Assembly: GCA_010015655.1 (NCBI GenBank)
Contig: ML976725.1
Coordinates: forward strand, 137,989-201,988
DNA: 64,000 nt
Source of the DNA: Bimuria novae-zelandiae CBS 107.79
Lineage: Eukaryota > Ascomycota > Dothideomycetes > Pleosporales > Didymosphaeriaceae
Reading direction: 5' to 3'
Shown here: positions 1-13,419 of the stretch, piece by piece
How positions within the stretch are numbered: the first letter of the stretch is position 1
Layout of the letters: each line of letters begins with the position of its first letter
Position numbers and translations under genes: made by a program
The notes under the pieces: model-generated
Seen by the model: only the letters and a program-made list of their open reading frames with translations
Databases searched by the model: none
Told to the model about the DNA's origin: nothing

Positions 1-1212
1 AGTGTATTTATCGATATGCTAAATACTTAATTATTATTAGTCTTAATAGCTATTATATTTTAAGTAAAAACGCGCTATATCTTGCGTATATTTTAAATAA
101 CTTATCTCTTTAGAAGAGACTTTAATCGATTTAGGAAAGTAGAAACTTTATACTACTTTAAGTATTAGTTAACTAAGTAACTAGCCTATTAATTATTGTT
201 TAAGCCGACTTCTCCTTGGGGTACTAATTAAATCACGTTAATCGTAATTTAATAAACAGGCTGTTTTAGTTAATTTTTTTTGATTATCTCTAAGATATAT
301 ATTTTATTAATTTTAACTCTATATAAATTACGTAAAAGTCGTTAGTATCACCTTTAATAATAATTCCGTCAACGTTTGCTATTAGGTAATTAATAGCCTG
401 CTTACTAGGCTGACTTTATATCTAATAAGCTATTTTTGCGTTAATAATCTAGTTTAGGTGCGGAGTCTTTAAAGGTCGGTAGGTTGTGCCGAAAGATAAT
501 AAAGGTATAGGCTTTAGACGACAGGATGCATTGGCATCTACTGGCTAGTGACCTCTATTGTATTCTAGATATGCAAGTATCGTTTTTAGATTACGTTTAT
601 ATAGTAGGTCTTAGCCTAAATTAAAATATATATTAATCTTGCGGTAACGTGCTAGGCTAATAAGATTAGTAATAAATCCTTAGATATAAGTAATATAAGT
701 AAGTGTTCGCGTTTTAACTTCTATTAGCGTCTTTACCTTAAGCTTTATACTTTTTTTAGGTAGTAATTTAAACGTAGTCTATACTAGTACGTATAAAATT
801 AGTATTACTAGCGTTGTACTTCCTTGTCTATCCTATCTAGTCTTTGCTACTAATAACGTAGGTGTTAGAGCTAGGATTAAGTATCTATTAATTACTAAGT
901 TTATTAATATCTTCTTCTATACTAATAGCTATATATAGGTTGCACTCAGGCTTCATGCCATTATCTATAGTTAACTAAGCTAAATCCTTATTAGTATCCT
1001 TATATAGAGCGCAAAGCTCTTTATTTTTATCCTAAGACATAAATATTACCGTGTTCGTAGTTAGTTTAGTAGGTAGATTACTATTATCTATAATAATATT
1101 CCTATCTTACGACTTTGCACGCTACTTATTAAGTGTCTTATTAATATTATCTCTTAGGCTATAATTAGTAGTAAAGGTAGTATCTAGCTTCTTCTAGCTA
1201 ATAGCATTAGTG
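1..1212 (-). mobile_element. Outer copia-like retrotransposon, pol-side fragment (RIP-degraded)
   Basis: This AT-rich stretch has no intact ORF. Read on the minus strand around 850-880 it gives a frame resembling a copia aspartic-protease region (pattern like NPSSNTYVISSKD, compare DSGSNTHV). The frame is broken by TAG/TAA stops typical of RIP. The same element resumes at 14214, on the far side of the gypsy A insertion, and again at 29200 beyond gypsy D. Its gag end therefore lies to the right and pol continues off the left edge of the window. The copia assignment rests on short similarity and is tentative. Confidence 0.5.
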
Positions 1213-1217
1213 TAGCT

Positions 1218-1419
1218 TGTTACGAACCAGAAGCAAGATGACGAGGGATGGGCGCTTATGAGGACAGGCGGCCAAAAAACGGGTTAACAAGTACGCCAAG
1301 GAGCTAGCATCGGAGTCACGTGACTGCTCAGTCGATCTGTAGTACTAAGCAACTAAGCAGGCAAGGCACGTAACTACTTAGTTAATTAGTAGTACTAAGT
1401 AACTAAGCAAGCCAGGTAT
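1218..1419 (+). repeat. Gypsy A 5' LTR, first part
   Basis: Starts TGTTACGAAC. The 3' LTR start TATTATAAAC is the same sequence after G-to-A changes. The LTR resumes at 6634-6863 after the copia F insertion. It contains an imperfect 50-bp tandem duplication (1317-1366 and 1367-1416) that the 3' LTR lacks. It also has one TCACGTGA palindrome (1316-1323). Confidence 0.88.
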
Positions 1420-1595
1420 TGTCAGATAAAAAGCATATCAAGTTCGGAGGATCAGGGGTAGCCCGAAAAAGGCCGGGGATTAACCGAGAACACACAGAAC
1501 CTGCCGAGGGAACCCCGTAGACAAAAAGAACAACCTAATACATTAATTCAACCCCCCGAATCATCAGGACATCTATTAAGACGTGACATCTAATA
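1420..1595 (+). repeat. Copia F 5' LTR (176 bp)
   Basis: Begins TGTCAGATAA and ends TAATA, where the 3' LTR has TAACA (a C-to-T change). It pairs with 6453-6628 at about 96% identity by eye. Confidence 0.92.
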
Positions 1596-4500
1596 ATTAA
1601 GAGTCTCACTACCTTAACAAGAGCAAAAATAGTAACCTAAAACCTAAATCGAACTAACGGAACGATTATTCTTCGCAATAACACTAAATACTATAGCTAG
1701 CTTAACTAACTACAAGCCCGCTACGTTGCATACAATATATAGGCGCAAGTCGACCCTAATTTAGCGATTACCCCACTTACGGAGCCATTTAAGCCCGAGC
1801 TACCTAAGACGGCAGACTATACGCTAGCCGCAACCCTTCTAGACGGCGTCTTACTATTAAGACTATCCAAACTTTCGTCCGCTGGACTAAAGAGCTATAA
1901 AGAGGATTTAGACCTCTATAAACTCCGGATAGAGAAATACAAGATACAGTACACAAAGTATAAGACCAAAGTCGCAAGTTTGTAGCAGATCGTAGTGTTT
2001 ATCTAGTTATTAGTAGTACTGCATCTATAACGCACTTGCTGTCTCCTAGATACTACTATTAAAGAATAGATTATAAAGCTAAAAGTAAAAGTAGGAGTTA
2101 CCTCTAAGTTCGAACAAGAGCAAGCGCGATAGCAATACTATAGCTCGTTAAAGCCTCTACGCATAGTGAATAACTAGGACATATAGCTTACTAAATATAA
2201 TTATGCCGTAACAGAGGCCGAGACACTAAACGTGTCTAATACCACATAATTCAATCCTGTGGCTGTAGACTTTATGTTAGTAGTAAATAAGATAGCTCTA
2301 GTATGGGCTGCAACCTTCTAATTAAATGGAAAGAACCTACCTGGCATGGACCGAAAGGACATAATAGGACGTTTCCGAGAATATATAATATTAAATTATC
2401 TAATAACGCGAAACAGAAGCTAAAAGGTAGCGTTTGTAACGGAAGACTTATCTTATCTTGCTAAAAGTAGCTAAGCTGCCTAGAGCATGCAAGGGGATCT
2501 TTAACATATAAAAATGGGAAACTCTTGGGGTACAAAACGGGGTAGACCTTGATATTAACGTACAGCTGTAAAGGATGATGATCGTGCACCTTTAAGCTCT
2601 TTAAACCCTTAACAAGGTAGTAGTAACTCCGCTAAAGCAGACGCTAATTGTAGTAAACCTGCTAGAGCAGGCACTAATAAAACCGCTAAGTGTCTAGCCT
2701 GCGATATAAGACACCCTATTAAGGAATGCTTCTATCTCTACCTGGACAAAGCACTAGAATAGTGGGAGCTAAACTTAAAAATAGCTAAATACGTTGCTCT
2801 GAAACAAGAGCACGATGCCGATTTTTAAAGTCTACTAAGAGCTTAAAGCAGACCTAGAACTAAGACTCTATCCTTTAAGAATTCCTATACCCTAACTCTA
2901 GAGATTACTAATTAGTGACTAAATAGAAGATAGATTTTAAAGGTGCAAGCCGCCTATTCTGTGACCTTTACTATAGACTAATTTGACTATCCTCTTTGGC
3001 GTTCTTTTATCCTTAACTTAGGCTCGACGTGCTACATCACGAACGACCCTAACTAGATTTAGAACTATCGGCCACCTACACAAGGCGACTTTATATAGGC
3101 AGGCGATACTTAAATCTAGGTAAAAGGATACGGAACTGTTATCTTAAACCTAAAACATAAACAGGGAGCTAAAAGACTAGTACTACATAACGTAGTAATA
3201 TGCCTAGACATGCTATGTAACTTAGTTTCCTTCTAAGTGCTAAGGTAGAAGGGATTCTAGTAGGATACTTAATTAGAGCCCACTGCCCTAAAGTAACTAA
3301 ATAGAACAACTATTAGAGAGCTTACTAAAATTTATAGATAATAGGTATTAGAACACTAACCCGTGCACTATGCAGCGCACTATACGCATTTCTATAATTC
3401 TTGAACGCAACGACGACCTTAAAGAGCATTAGCCCTCCTATAGCATAAAAGGCTCGGTCATCTAGGACCCGCCGCAATTAAGCACCTAGTGCAGCGAGCT
3501 AAGGGGGTGCGCGTTAAGGGAATCACAATAGTAGAGTGCAACTTATGTGGAAGAGTAAAGATGCAAAGGCAGATAAGCCGCGCACCTAGGATTAATAAGT
3601 AAGAACCCGCAGAAAGGCTTTCTATTAATTTCCACACCTACAAATTACCATTATTTAACAAAGAGAAGAGCCAGATGCTCGTTACGAATAGATATTCTAG
3701 TCTCTAATAGGACTTCTACTTTACGGATAACCGAACGGCAAGGTTAATTATTAAGACATTAATAATCTTCTTTAGATTTCTTAAGAACTAATATGACATC
3801 ACTCTAAAAGTTATTAAAACGGACAATGAGATTACTACAGTCAAACCCGAAGTCAAGCGGTGGCTAAAAAGCCTAGGCATAATTATTAAGCCTTTAGCAC
3901 TAGACACGCAAGCTTAAAACGGCGGCGCTAAACGCTTAGGGGGCGTAAATAAAGAAAAATCTCGCGTAATGCGTCTAGACGCAAACCTTCTATGGGAACT
4001 CTAGCCTAAAATCACAAGAGCTAGAGTGTATCTATATAATTAAACGCCAAACTACACGAATAACTGGAAAACACTATACGAGATATTCTTTACATAAGTA
4101 TTACTAGCTAATAGGATTGTTACGTCTATTAAGAAACTAAACTTAGCCTACCTGAAGGCGTACGGATGCAAAGCATTTGCTATAATAGACGATACCTACT
4201 ATGGAAAATCGAGACTATAATGACTCGACCCTAAAGCATGGATTGGATACCTTATTAGATACTGGTTATTAAATATTTACTAAATATAGATACTAACGCT
4301 GGCTAAGGTCATCAGCACGCGAGACGTCGTATTTAATAAAAATATAATCTTTAACGGGAAGATAGAGGATCTAATAGACAACGTTATGTATAATACGCTG
4401 GCTAAGATAGCTATATATATTAAGATAATTAAGCTACCACCACTGGTGCACTAACTAGAAACCGAATTATTCTATAAAGACGATGTCGCAGAAAACGAAT

Positions 4501-6452
4501 CACCCACAGAGGACGAAGTAGACCCACCAGGCTACTATCAAGAAAGGAAGATTAGAGATTACTACCTAATACCACCTTTAACTCTACTACCTGTAGCTCT
4601 GCTAGCATAGCTAATAATAGGGGAAAATACAAACCTACCTAAGATCACTTTATCTAAGACAGTCCCCTGGGTAGCAGCTTTCATGGCAGGAACGAAAGCA
4701 GGAAGGGTCGGAAAACATAATAGGAACACGATTAATAAAGCCTAGATAAAAAGACTACTAGCAAAGGGCGTTAAGATTTACTAATTACAGTTACCTCCGC
4801 CACCTACTTATAAAATAGACCTTAACTAACATTTAATAGGAGAATTATTCCGGGAAGCGCAGCAATCGCATCTAAATAGTTATAGAATTACCTAATCCTG
4901 GATAGAAGTACCGTACAAGACAGTAAAGGCAATAGGCTAATAAATCCTAGACTGTATGTAGGTGTATATGTACAAGTTTAACAAATATTACCAGTTTATC
5001 AAGTGTAAAGCGCAACTAGTAGTCAGAGGAGACTAATAACGTAATATAACCTCCCAGGACACCTACGCAGTAACATTAGCTAGAAGATCCTTTCGCTTAC
5101 TTATAGTAATTGCTACTAAATATAACCTCGAACTTATATAATATGACGTTACTAACGCGTTTGTACACGCATTACTAAATCGAGAAGTCTACATGCGCAT
5201 GCTGCCTGGATATCAAAAACCCGGTACTGTCCTTAAAGTCTAGAAGGCACTCTACGGACTGCAAATCTTACCACTTCTTTAGTAGAAAGAGTTTACAGCT
5301 ACGCTTATTAAGTTTAGTTTTTAGACTATGCCCCATAAGCTATGCTGCATAATTAAGGATAGTATTATTATTTTCTTCTACGTAGACAACATCATTATTG
5401 CGCACTACTAAGATAAAGCTAGCTAAGCTTAGCAAGTCGTAGAACAACTTAGGAAGAAATACTTAATAATAAGCAAAGAAGACCTACTATAGTTCCTAAG
5501 AATTAAAGTAATTAGAGATTGGTAGAACTAACTTATTTAACTCTCCCAGGCCGCATACTGTGACAAAATCAGCTGGCTGGTTGATAACCAAACAATCCGA
5601 CATGACACCCTAATGGGCATAAGGGAGCTTAAGCCAAAAGAAGGGCTGGCTTCGCTCATAGAGATTAATAAATACTAACGTAAGATCGGATTACTCCTAT
5701 ATGCAGCTATTAGTACCTGACTAGATATTACATTCGCAACCTTAAGGCTAGTAAGATTCTTATTAAATCCTAGTCTAGAACATTATTATGCGGCTAACTA
5801 AGCCCTACTATACCTTAACAAAACAAAGTGGAAGACACTTTAACTTAGAGGAGGCGAATCCTTGCAGGTAGCAAGTAATGCCTTATTTACGGATAACACT
5901 CTAGACTATAAGAGCTCGCAAGGCTATGCTATTAAGCTATTTAATAGCCTTATTACATGGCGTGCAAGCAAATAAGACACTATTACTACGTTAACTATAG
6001 AAGCTAAGCTCCTTACTCTGGCGCAAGTCGCAAAGGAAGCTATCTTTATATTAAGATTAATAGAGGAACTAAAAGTTAAGCTACCTAGCCCTACTATTAT
6101 AATCTAATGTGATAACTAGCAAACTATTTAGCTAGTAACGCAAGAGATCTCGAAGCTGCATACGAAGCTTTGACACGTCGATATACATAACCACTAGCTC
6201 CGACAGGAAGTAACCAGGGGAAGGATAAAGGTAGAATATACTAAATCCGCAAAGATAATTGCAGACGGCTTAACTAAAGCACTCCTAGTAAATTAGTAGT
6301 AGAACTTCCTAAAGCAACTGGGACTGGTAGAGGTAAGGGATTAAAAGGTAGCTAATAAAGCACCTTTAGAGGAGATTCAAGACTAGCTTAATAACCTCAC
6401 CCTCGTCTAATAACCTTAGCCATGGCTCGAACGGCTCCAAGCTAAGGGGGTG

Positions 6453-6628
6453 TGTTAGATAAAAAGCATATCAAGTTCAGAGGATCAGGGGTAGCCCGAA
6501 AAAGGCCAGGGATTAACCGAGAACACACAGAACCTGCCAAGGGAACCCCGTAGACAAAAAGAACAACCCAATACATTAATTCAACCCCCCGAATCATCAG
6601 GACATCCATTAAGACGTGACATCTAACA
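6453..6628 (+). repeat. Copia F 3' LTR (176 bp)
   Basis: Begins TGTTAGATAA, ends CTAACA, and is followed by the duplicated target ggtat. It is less mutated than the 5' copy at its terminus. Confidence 0.92.
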
Positions 6629-6633
6629 GGTAT

Positions 6634-6863
6634 ATATGTACATAGGACGGTTTCCTTTATACTCTCCTTATAGTTAACTTATATATCTTTTATGCAAGTA
6701 CGTTCTCCTATATAGACTAATAGTTATCTTATTTATTATAACATTAGATTATCTAGCACGCGCTAAGTGTGGCATTAACTTATATTATTAAATAATTTAT
6801 AAAGTACTATAATATCTTACTATCCTAACTTAGATTAAAATAAAGTGTAAGCGCCTTATAATA
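6634..6863 (+). repeat. Gypsy A 5' LTR, second part
   Basis: This is the continuation of 1218-1419 after copia F. It aligns with 13975-14208 and ends TAATA where the 3' LTR ends TAACA. The next bases, ctttaactacc, are shared by the internal starts of gypsy A, B and D, which suggests a common primer-binding site altered by RIP. Confidence 0.85.
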
Positions 6864-7936
6864 CTTTAACTACCTTATAATATAATAATAAAACCTAGTT
6901 TAACCACCTTAGCCTAGGCGCATAAAGAGAAGACGCTAAGAGAGCTAGTTACTAAATAAGTAACTTAAATAGCCTAGCTTTAAGAAATTATTAACAAGAT
7001 AAGTAAAAAAATAAATAAGTAAGAGGATATAAAGCACTAACTAAAAGTTTTTAAGCCTAAACCATATATAGGCAAGGGCTACCTAAGAATATTCCTAACG
7101 CAAATAAAACTATTTATCTACTATAACTTAAAAAGGTTTAAGATAAAATAAGATAAGATCCTAGTTACCTGTATAAATATATAAGATAAGGTAGCTATAT
7201 AGGCTAGACTAATAATTAATAACTTCTTTAAGCATAGTAAACTTAAGAATTATAATTCAGACACTAATAAAGACGCCTTTAAGGACTAGGAATCATTTTA
7301 TAAAGCTATTAAAAGAATATTTAGTATAATTAATAAAGAATATTAGGCTAAAATACGCCTTTAACGCCTACGTTAAGAACAATTAGTAGTCTTCTACATC
7401 CTAGAGTTTAAATAAATTATAGCGAAACTTAACAGATAGGGAAAAGTCCTACTTATAATTACCTACTATAATAAGCTAAAAGAAATAGTTAAGGACGAAC
7501 TAGTTTACTAAGAAAAAGCTAATAATTTAGAAGAACTTATAAATAATACTATTAAAGTAAATAATTACCTATATGAATAGAAGCTAGAAAAACAGTATAG
7601 CACCTAACTACTCTCTAGAAAAGAAGTTAGCACCCGACTTATATGGAGAGATAGGGACAAAGACATTATTATAACTAATAAAGCCTAATAGTATAAAAAG
7701 AAAGACAGCAAAGGGAAGTAGCTATATAAGCTAAAGAATGGCTACTAGGGTAAGGATAGTATCTCATAGGAGGAGCAAGAGCGAAGATTTAAGAATAAAG
7801 CCTACCTCTAGTGCGGAGAATAGGGCCACTTCGCACGAAACTGCCTAAAAATAGAGACTAAGGTTAGCACGACTAGCCTCTTACGAGTAGCAATAACCAC
7901 CCTTACCCTAATAAGAGACGTAGAAGTGGACCTTAC

Positions 7937-8394
7937 TGTTAGGATCTGAACATGTATGGAACGCGGAGGACCAACGGGCCTCAGTGGAAGTGACACTCGG
8001 CGGGGTCGCGTAACCAAGGTCACGTAATGTACCATCCAGCCAAGACATACCATCCTGCCAAGATTGTGGAAGGTGTACCATCCACGGACGGCGCGACCAT
8101 CCATCGGAATCTAGGGACGGTAGAAAGAGAGATAGACGGTAAGGTTTACCCCTCTTGTATATAAACCCACACGAATACCCTTAAGGCATTCGTGTTTAAC
8201 CTATTTATTAATGTATTGTTTGGATCTGAATAAGCAACCTTATTAATTTAATTATGCTGTACACACCTTTAATACTAACGCCCTTAGTGACAGGCGCAAG
8301 CTATTACTACAACCCTTTCCCGTCCTACCAGTACTCCTGTCCGAGAACCAACCTTAGCCCCTTAGAGAATAGCTACCTCTTTGGGATCTTAACA
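7937..8394 (+). repeat. Solo LTR (458 bp) inside gypsy A gag
   Basis: It is bounded by the target duplication cttac (7932-7936 and 8395-8399), starts TGTTAGGATC and ends GATCTTAACA. It splits a gag frame that is continuous in gypsy B at 20700. No internal region is present, so it is a solo LTR. A TATA-like tatataaa (about 8157-8164) is followed by an inverted repeat ACACGAAT/ATTCGTGT (8169-8176 and 8188-8195), a possible stem in the transcript leader. It is less RIP-mutated than its host, which suggests later insertion. Confidence 0.92.
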
Positions 8395-11300
8395 CTTACG
8401 CAAGAGATCCCTAAACTATTAGCTAAGTAGGTAAAGGAATAAAAGGTCCTATAGGAATATAATATCTTTAGTTATTTAGTAGATAACGTCTACTAGATAT
8501 ATAGTAGTAAGCTATACCATCTACCATAATGCAAGACAAAAGTAGTTATCTAAGGACTACACGCGTGGGATGCCTATTAGCTTGCTAAGAAACTATAGGG
8601 CCTCCTATAGTATTACCTACGCTAGGTTATAATACTAGAATAATATAATCATGCCGAATAGTGATAATGCATACGTAAAGGATATTAATAGCACTCTAAG
8701 GCTTAAGTTAAGACTACTTATTTCTTTGTGGACTTAGATTATTATTAACTAAAGAAGAGTTTATATAATACACTAAACAACTACTACGAGCACTTTCCTA
8801 TATACTAGACTAAGTACTATAAGTAGAATAAATAGTACTAATGCTTTAATAATAACTACGAGCTTTACTAATAATAGAAGTTTAATATAGATTGGTTCCC
8901 TTAGGGCTTAGATCCTCAAGACCTTAACACGACGATAAGGAACACATAGCTAAGAAAAGACAAGGAGTATATATTAATCCTATAGAACTAGTATTACCTA
9001 TAGTGCTTTATATACTTAAGCCTGTAAGAAGAAGTAGCTTTTTTTAATTACTACTTAGGATATAGTGCGTTAGCTTAAAATAAGTGCCTTACTCCAAATT
9101 GCTTATAGCATAGGATACTAGGAGTATATAAATCTAATAGGATTAGAGAAACCTATGCCTTATATTAATAATAATATAAGTAGCATAAGATTTAGGAAAT
9201 CTTAAAATTAGCATAGGTTAAGGATTAGATCTAGGAGACTATAGGGAGTTAGTTAAAGGATTTAAAAAACTAGATTATTACTAAGTAATAAGCTACACTA
9301 GTAATAGTGTAATTATTATAGCTTATTAAGTAGATACTTGCCGAGTCGAGAAACGCTTAGTTAAGGATATTCTAGTATACAGGTATTATATTATAGCACT
9401 TATTAATCTAGGGGTAAACGCGTATCTAATCGTCCTATAAGTAGTGAAGAAATATAATATACTATATTATAATAAGAAAATACTACTGTAAATCGGACTC
9501 GCAGATAGGTCCTAATTATAAGGATATAGTAAAGGTTAGCTATGTCTTAAGATAACGCTAGTATAAGTTAATATAAAAGGTCTAGAGAGCTAACACATCT
9601 TTACTATTACAGAGATAGGAGATATTAAAGCTATTATTAAATATAAATAGCTAGAGTAATATAATTTATAAATAGACTAAATTAAATAAATAATCCTTCC
9701 CTAGATTCTACTATTAGTAGCTTAGGCGAGCTCTAGTAAAAGGGAAACTCTCAAAGAACCTTAGGCAAGAAAGGAGAACTAACTATCTATAATATAAGAG
9801 ATATTAGTTTATAAAATAGATAGAATTTTAAAGCGGCGCCTAGGACGAGTGCACTATATATAAGTCTAGGAAGTTAAAATAGTTCCTAATAACCTAGGTT
9901 TACTAGAAGAATATAAGGAATTTATAGACCTATTTAAGGAATATAATAAGACTATCTTACCTAAATAAAAGAATTAGGATTATGGAATACTACTAGTAAA
10001 GGGAGCTAAGCTATAGCTAGAGTGCCTAAGGCCCCTTACCTATAAATATAAAAAAGAGTTAAAGGAGCTAATACAGAAGAACCTGCGCTTAGGAAAATAG
10101 CGGTCTAGTTAGAGTCTTATAGCCTTCCCTATACTCTTTATTCGTGAAAAGGACGGCAGGCTGCGACTTTATATAAATTATAAATAGCTAAATGCTATAA
10201 CTATAAAAAACTACTACTTATTACTATTAATAATAAAGCTTATAGATTGACTTCGAGGAGCTAAGTAGTTTATAAAATTTAACGTCTAAGATAGATTCTA
10301 TAAGATTTAAATTATAAAGGGTTATAAGGAAAAAATAGCTTTCTATACGCGATATAGCCTTTTTAAATATATAGCTATGCTAATAGGACTAATAAACGCC
10401 CTAGTAACCTTCTAAAAGCTAATAAATTAAGTATTATATAAATACTTCGGTGTATTCTGCACGGCATACCTTAATAATATACTAGTATATTTAAATAAAA
10501 CCTTAGAAGAACATAAGAAACATGTTTATAAAGTATTATAAAAGTTATAAAAGCATTAATTACTCCTACACCTTAAGAAGTATAAATTCTACGTTACTCA
10601 GATAGAATATCTAGGATTCGTAATATCCTAAGCAGGTGTTAAAATAGACTTAAAGGAAATTACGATAATAGAAAAATAATTACTACTAAAATTAGTAAAG
10701 GATATTTAATTCTTTTTAGGCTTTACTAACTTCTATCGTAAGTTTATTAAGAACTACTTTAAGGTTACCGCGCTACTAACGGAACTTATAAAGATAAGAA
10801 AATAGCGATCTCTATAGAGGATAGAGGAAAGGGCTTTTGAACGGTTAAAGTACCTATTCCTAACGACACCCTTATTATAGATGTATAAACTAGAGTGGCA
10901 ACATTGTATCTATACGGACGCATTAGACTACGCGTTAGGGGCCGTACTATTATAATAATATAATAATAAGAAATAGAAACTAGTATTCTATTACGTAAGA
11001 AAGCTCTTAGGAGTAAATCTTAACTATAAGATCTATAATAAAGAACTACTAGTAATTATTAACTACTTTAAGTAATAGGAAGCGTAGCTTAAAGGAGCTA
11101 AGCACTAAATAGAGATATTTTTTAATTATCTTAATATTAAGCGCTTTACGACGACTAAGAAGCTTAATTAATAATAAGCTAGGTAGTCTAAATAAGTAGT
11201 AGAATTTAATTTCTATATTACGTATTTACTAGGAAACGTAAACGCTATAGTAAACGCGCTTAGTAGATAATTAGACCTTATAAAAGAAAATAATAAAGGA

Positions 11301-12054
11301 AACTATATTATAATCTCAACTTATATAAAGGACAAAACCCTTTGCAATAACAAAATATAGCTTGCGCTAGTACTAGAAACGCGACGCGTGGACCTTACTT
11401 ATTATAAACTAGCTATAGATAGGATACAGGATTACGGAAGGCTTATAGAAGAGGACAATTAAGCGTATAACCTTTATAAAACTATAAGATTAATAGTACG
11501 AGACTATTAAAACTATATTTAAATTAGTAAGTAAGTCGCTCCGCTACTAATTAAAAAGTTATATAAAGATAAGGACTAGAGACACCTAGAAATTACTAAA
11601 ATAACGCGTTATATTATAAATAAATATGTAATCCCTAGGTCGCGCTAGGCAGTATAAAAGGTTCTAAGTAACTATTTAGCCTATTATAAGAATAAGCCTA
11701 AGAAATATAAGCCTTATAGCCTTTTATAGTTACTATAATCGCCCCTAAAACCGTAGTCTAGTGTAACTATAGACTTTATTATAAAACTACTAGCATTATT
11801 AGCACTAGGGAATAAGGAACCCTATAACTTTATTCTAGTTATGGTATATTAACTAAGGAGTTAAGGTTCGTGCTAATTAGAAAAGCTATATTAGTAGAAG
11901 AATTAGCTTATATAGTAGAATAAGAGCTAATATTATAGGTTAGACAACTAGATAAGTTTATTACTGATAGGGCTAAGATATTCACGTTATCGTATTAGAC
12001 CACGTTTATAGCTAAATTAGGGATTAAATATAAGCTTACAATAACCTTCCACCC

Positions 12055-12502
12055 TGTTATAAGGCGCTTACACCTTGCTCCGATCCGGGTTAGGGCGGTA
12101 AGGTATCGTGGTGCCTTATAGATTAGTTAATAGTATAAGTTAATGCGACACTTAGCGCGAGGCTAGATAATTTAATTTTATAATAAAGTAAGATAACTAT
12201 TAGTCTATATAGGAGAACGTACTCGCATAGAAGATATATAAGTTAACTATAAGGAGTGTATAAATGAAATCCGTCCTATATATATATCCTTCTTGTCCCA
12301 TAGAATCCCATGATATCCCATATCCTGACGTCGTGGGATCCCATGGGATTTCCTGGGACGTCACGTGATCGGGGTCACGTGGTCCCACGGTGTCCCATGG
12401 TCTTGGCGTCTGGAACAGCCTGGGACGTTACGTAAGCCTGAGGTGGGACCCGGATGCCGTCATAAGGCTCGTCGTCCCACCGTCGACTTCTGGACCGTAA
12501 CA
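12055..12502 (-). repeat. Solo LTR (448 bp) inside gypsy A integrase
   Basis: The target duplication caccc sits at 12050-12054 and 12503-12507. The ends are TGTTATAAGG and CCGTAACA. Read on the minus strand, the downstream half matches the R/U5 half of the gypsy A and B LTRs. The U3 half is different and carries repeated TCCCAT/ATGGGA words, a TCACGTGA (12361-12368) and a second CACGTG. Confidence 0.92.
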
Positions 12503-13419
12503 CACCCTAAAATAAATAGCTAAACTAAGCGAATAAATTAGACACTAGAATAGTACTTTTAGACATATATAAATAAGCTTTAGGATAATTAGGTTAAGCT
12601 ATTACTAATAGCCTAGCTAGCATACAATAGCACAAAATCGGCGACTATAGGATACTCGCCATACTACGCCAATCACAGATGTGAGCTAACGACTTACTAG
12701 GATCCATTAGATATCAAAAGCGTTGCGAAGGACATATCTAATAAAATAAAACTTATATAGGACCTGCACGAGACATTACGCTAAAATATTATATAACGTA
12801 ATAAGTAAATAGTAAGATAAGTAAATAAGAAACAGATGAAGGGACTGACTTTTAAGAAGGGGGATAAAGTTCTCCTCTTATAAATTTTTTTTAAAATAAT
12901 AAGACTAAGTAAAAAACTAGATAATTTTTAAAAAGGACTATTTAAAATTTAAGAAGTTAAAGATCTAGTTAATTTTAAACTATGATTACTTATAAATATA
13001 TGTATACAACTAGTCTTCTATAAATTATTATTAGAACTAGTACTATTAAACGCCAAGTTAGAATTATATTAAAAACTTAAGGACAAAGAATACAAGGTTT
13101 AAGTAATTAGGAATTTATAAAAATTTAAACGTTAGCATAGGTACCTAGTGAAATAGAAAGAATAGCTAGAAAGCTATAATATAAGGGAACTAGTAAGGAA
13201 CTTTACTAACTATAAAGCTACTCTAAACAGATTTTATAAGGAACACCCAGACACCCCGCGTCCTAGGGGAATCTAGGTTGCTAGGGACGACGGGTTATCC
13301 TAGAAGCTAGGAGGGAGCTCCTCCATGACTGACCAAATAGACGGGGTAAACTCAGCCAGGCCATTTGGCCAGGAGGGCTAAGGCGGATCCCCCTCTAATT
13401 CCTTTAAGATAGCGCTTTT

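Larger units (their letters stand above)
1420..6628 (+). mobile_element. Copia F: full-length LTR retrotransposon inside the gypsy A 5' LTR
   Basis: Two 176-bp LTRs (1420-1595 and 6453-6628) are flanked by the target duplication ggtat (1415-1419 and 6629-6633). A G-rich polypurine tract (gctaaggggg) precedes the 3' LTR. Domains follow copia order on the plus strand: a gag CCHC knuckle near 2693-2730 (CLACDIRHPIKEC), protease near 3008 (ILNLGSTCYITND, Asp turned to Asn), a GAG-pre-integrase block near 3450-3600, integrase to about 4030, reverse transcriptase about 4870-5520 (the FVHALLNREVYMRMLPGY block), and RNase H about 5840-6240. Many Trp and Gln codons have become TAG. The LTRs differ at seven positions by my count, all transitions. 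Confidence 0.93.

Noticed and set aside
7808..8104. 98-codon minus-strand ORF, and similar ORFs at 12200-12388, 37240-37443 and 39457-39672
   Set aside because: All fall wholly or largely inside solo LTR U3 regions, which are open by composition rather than coding.
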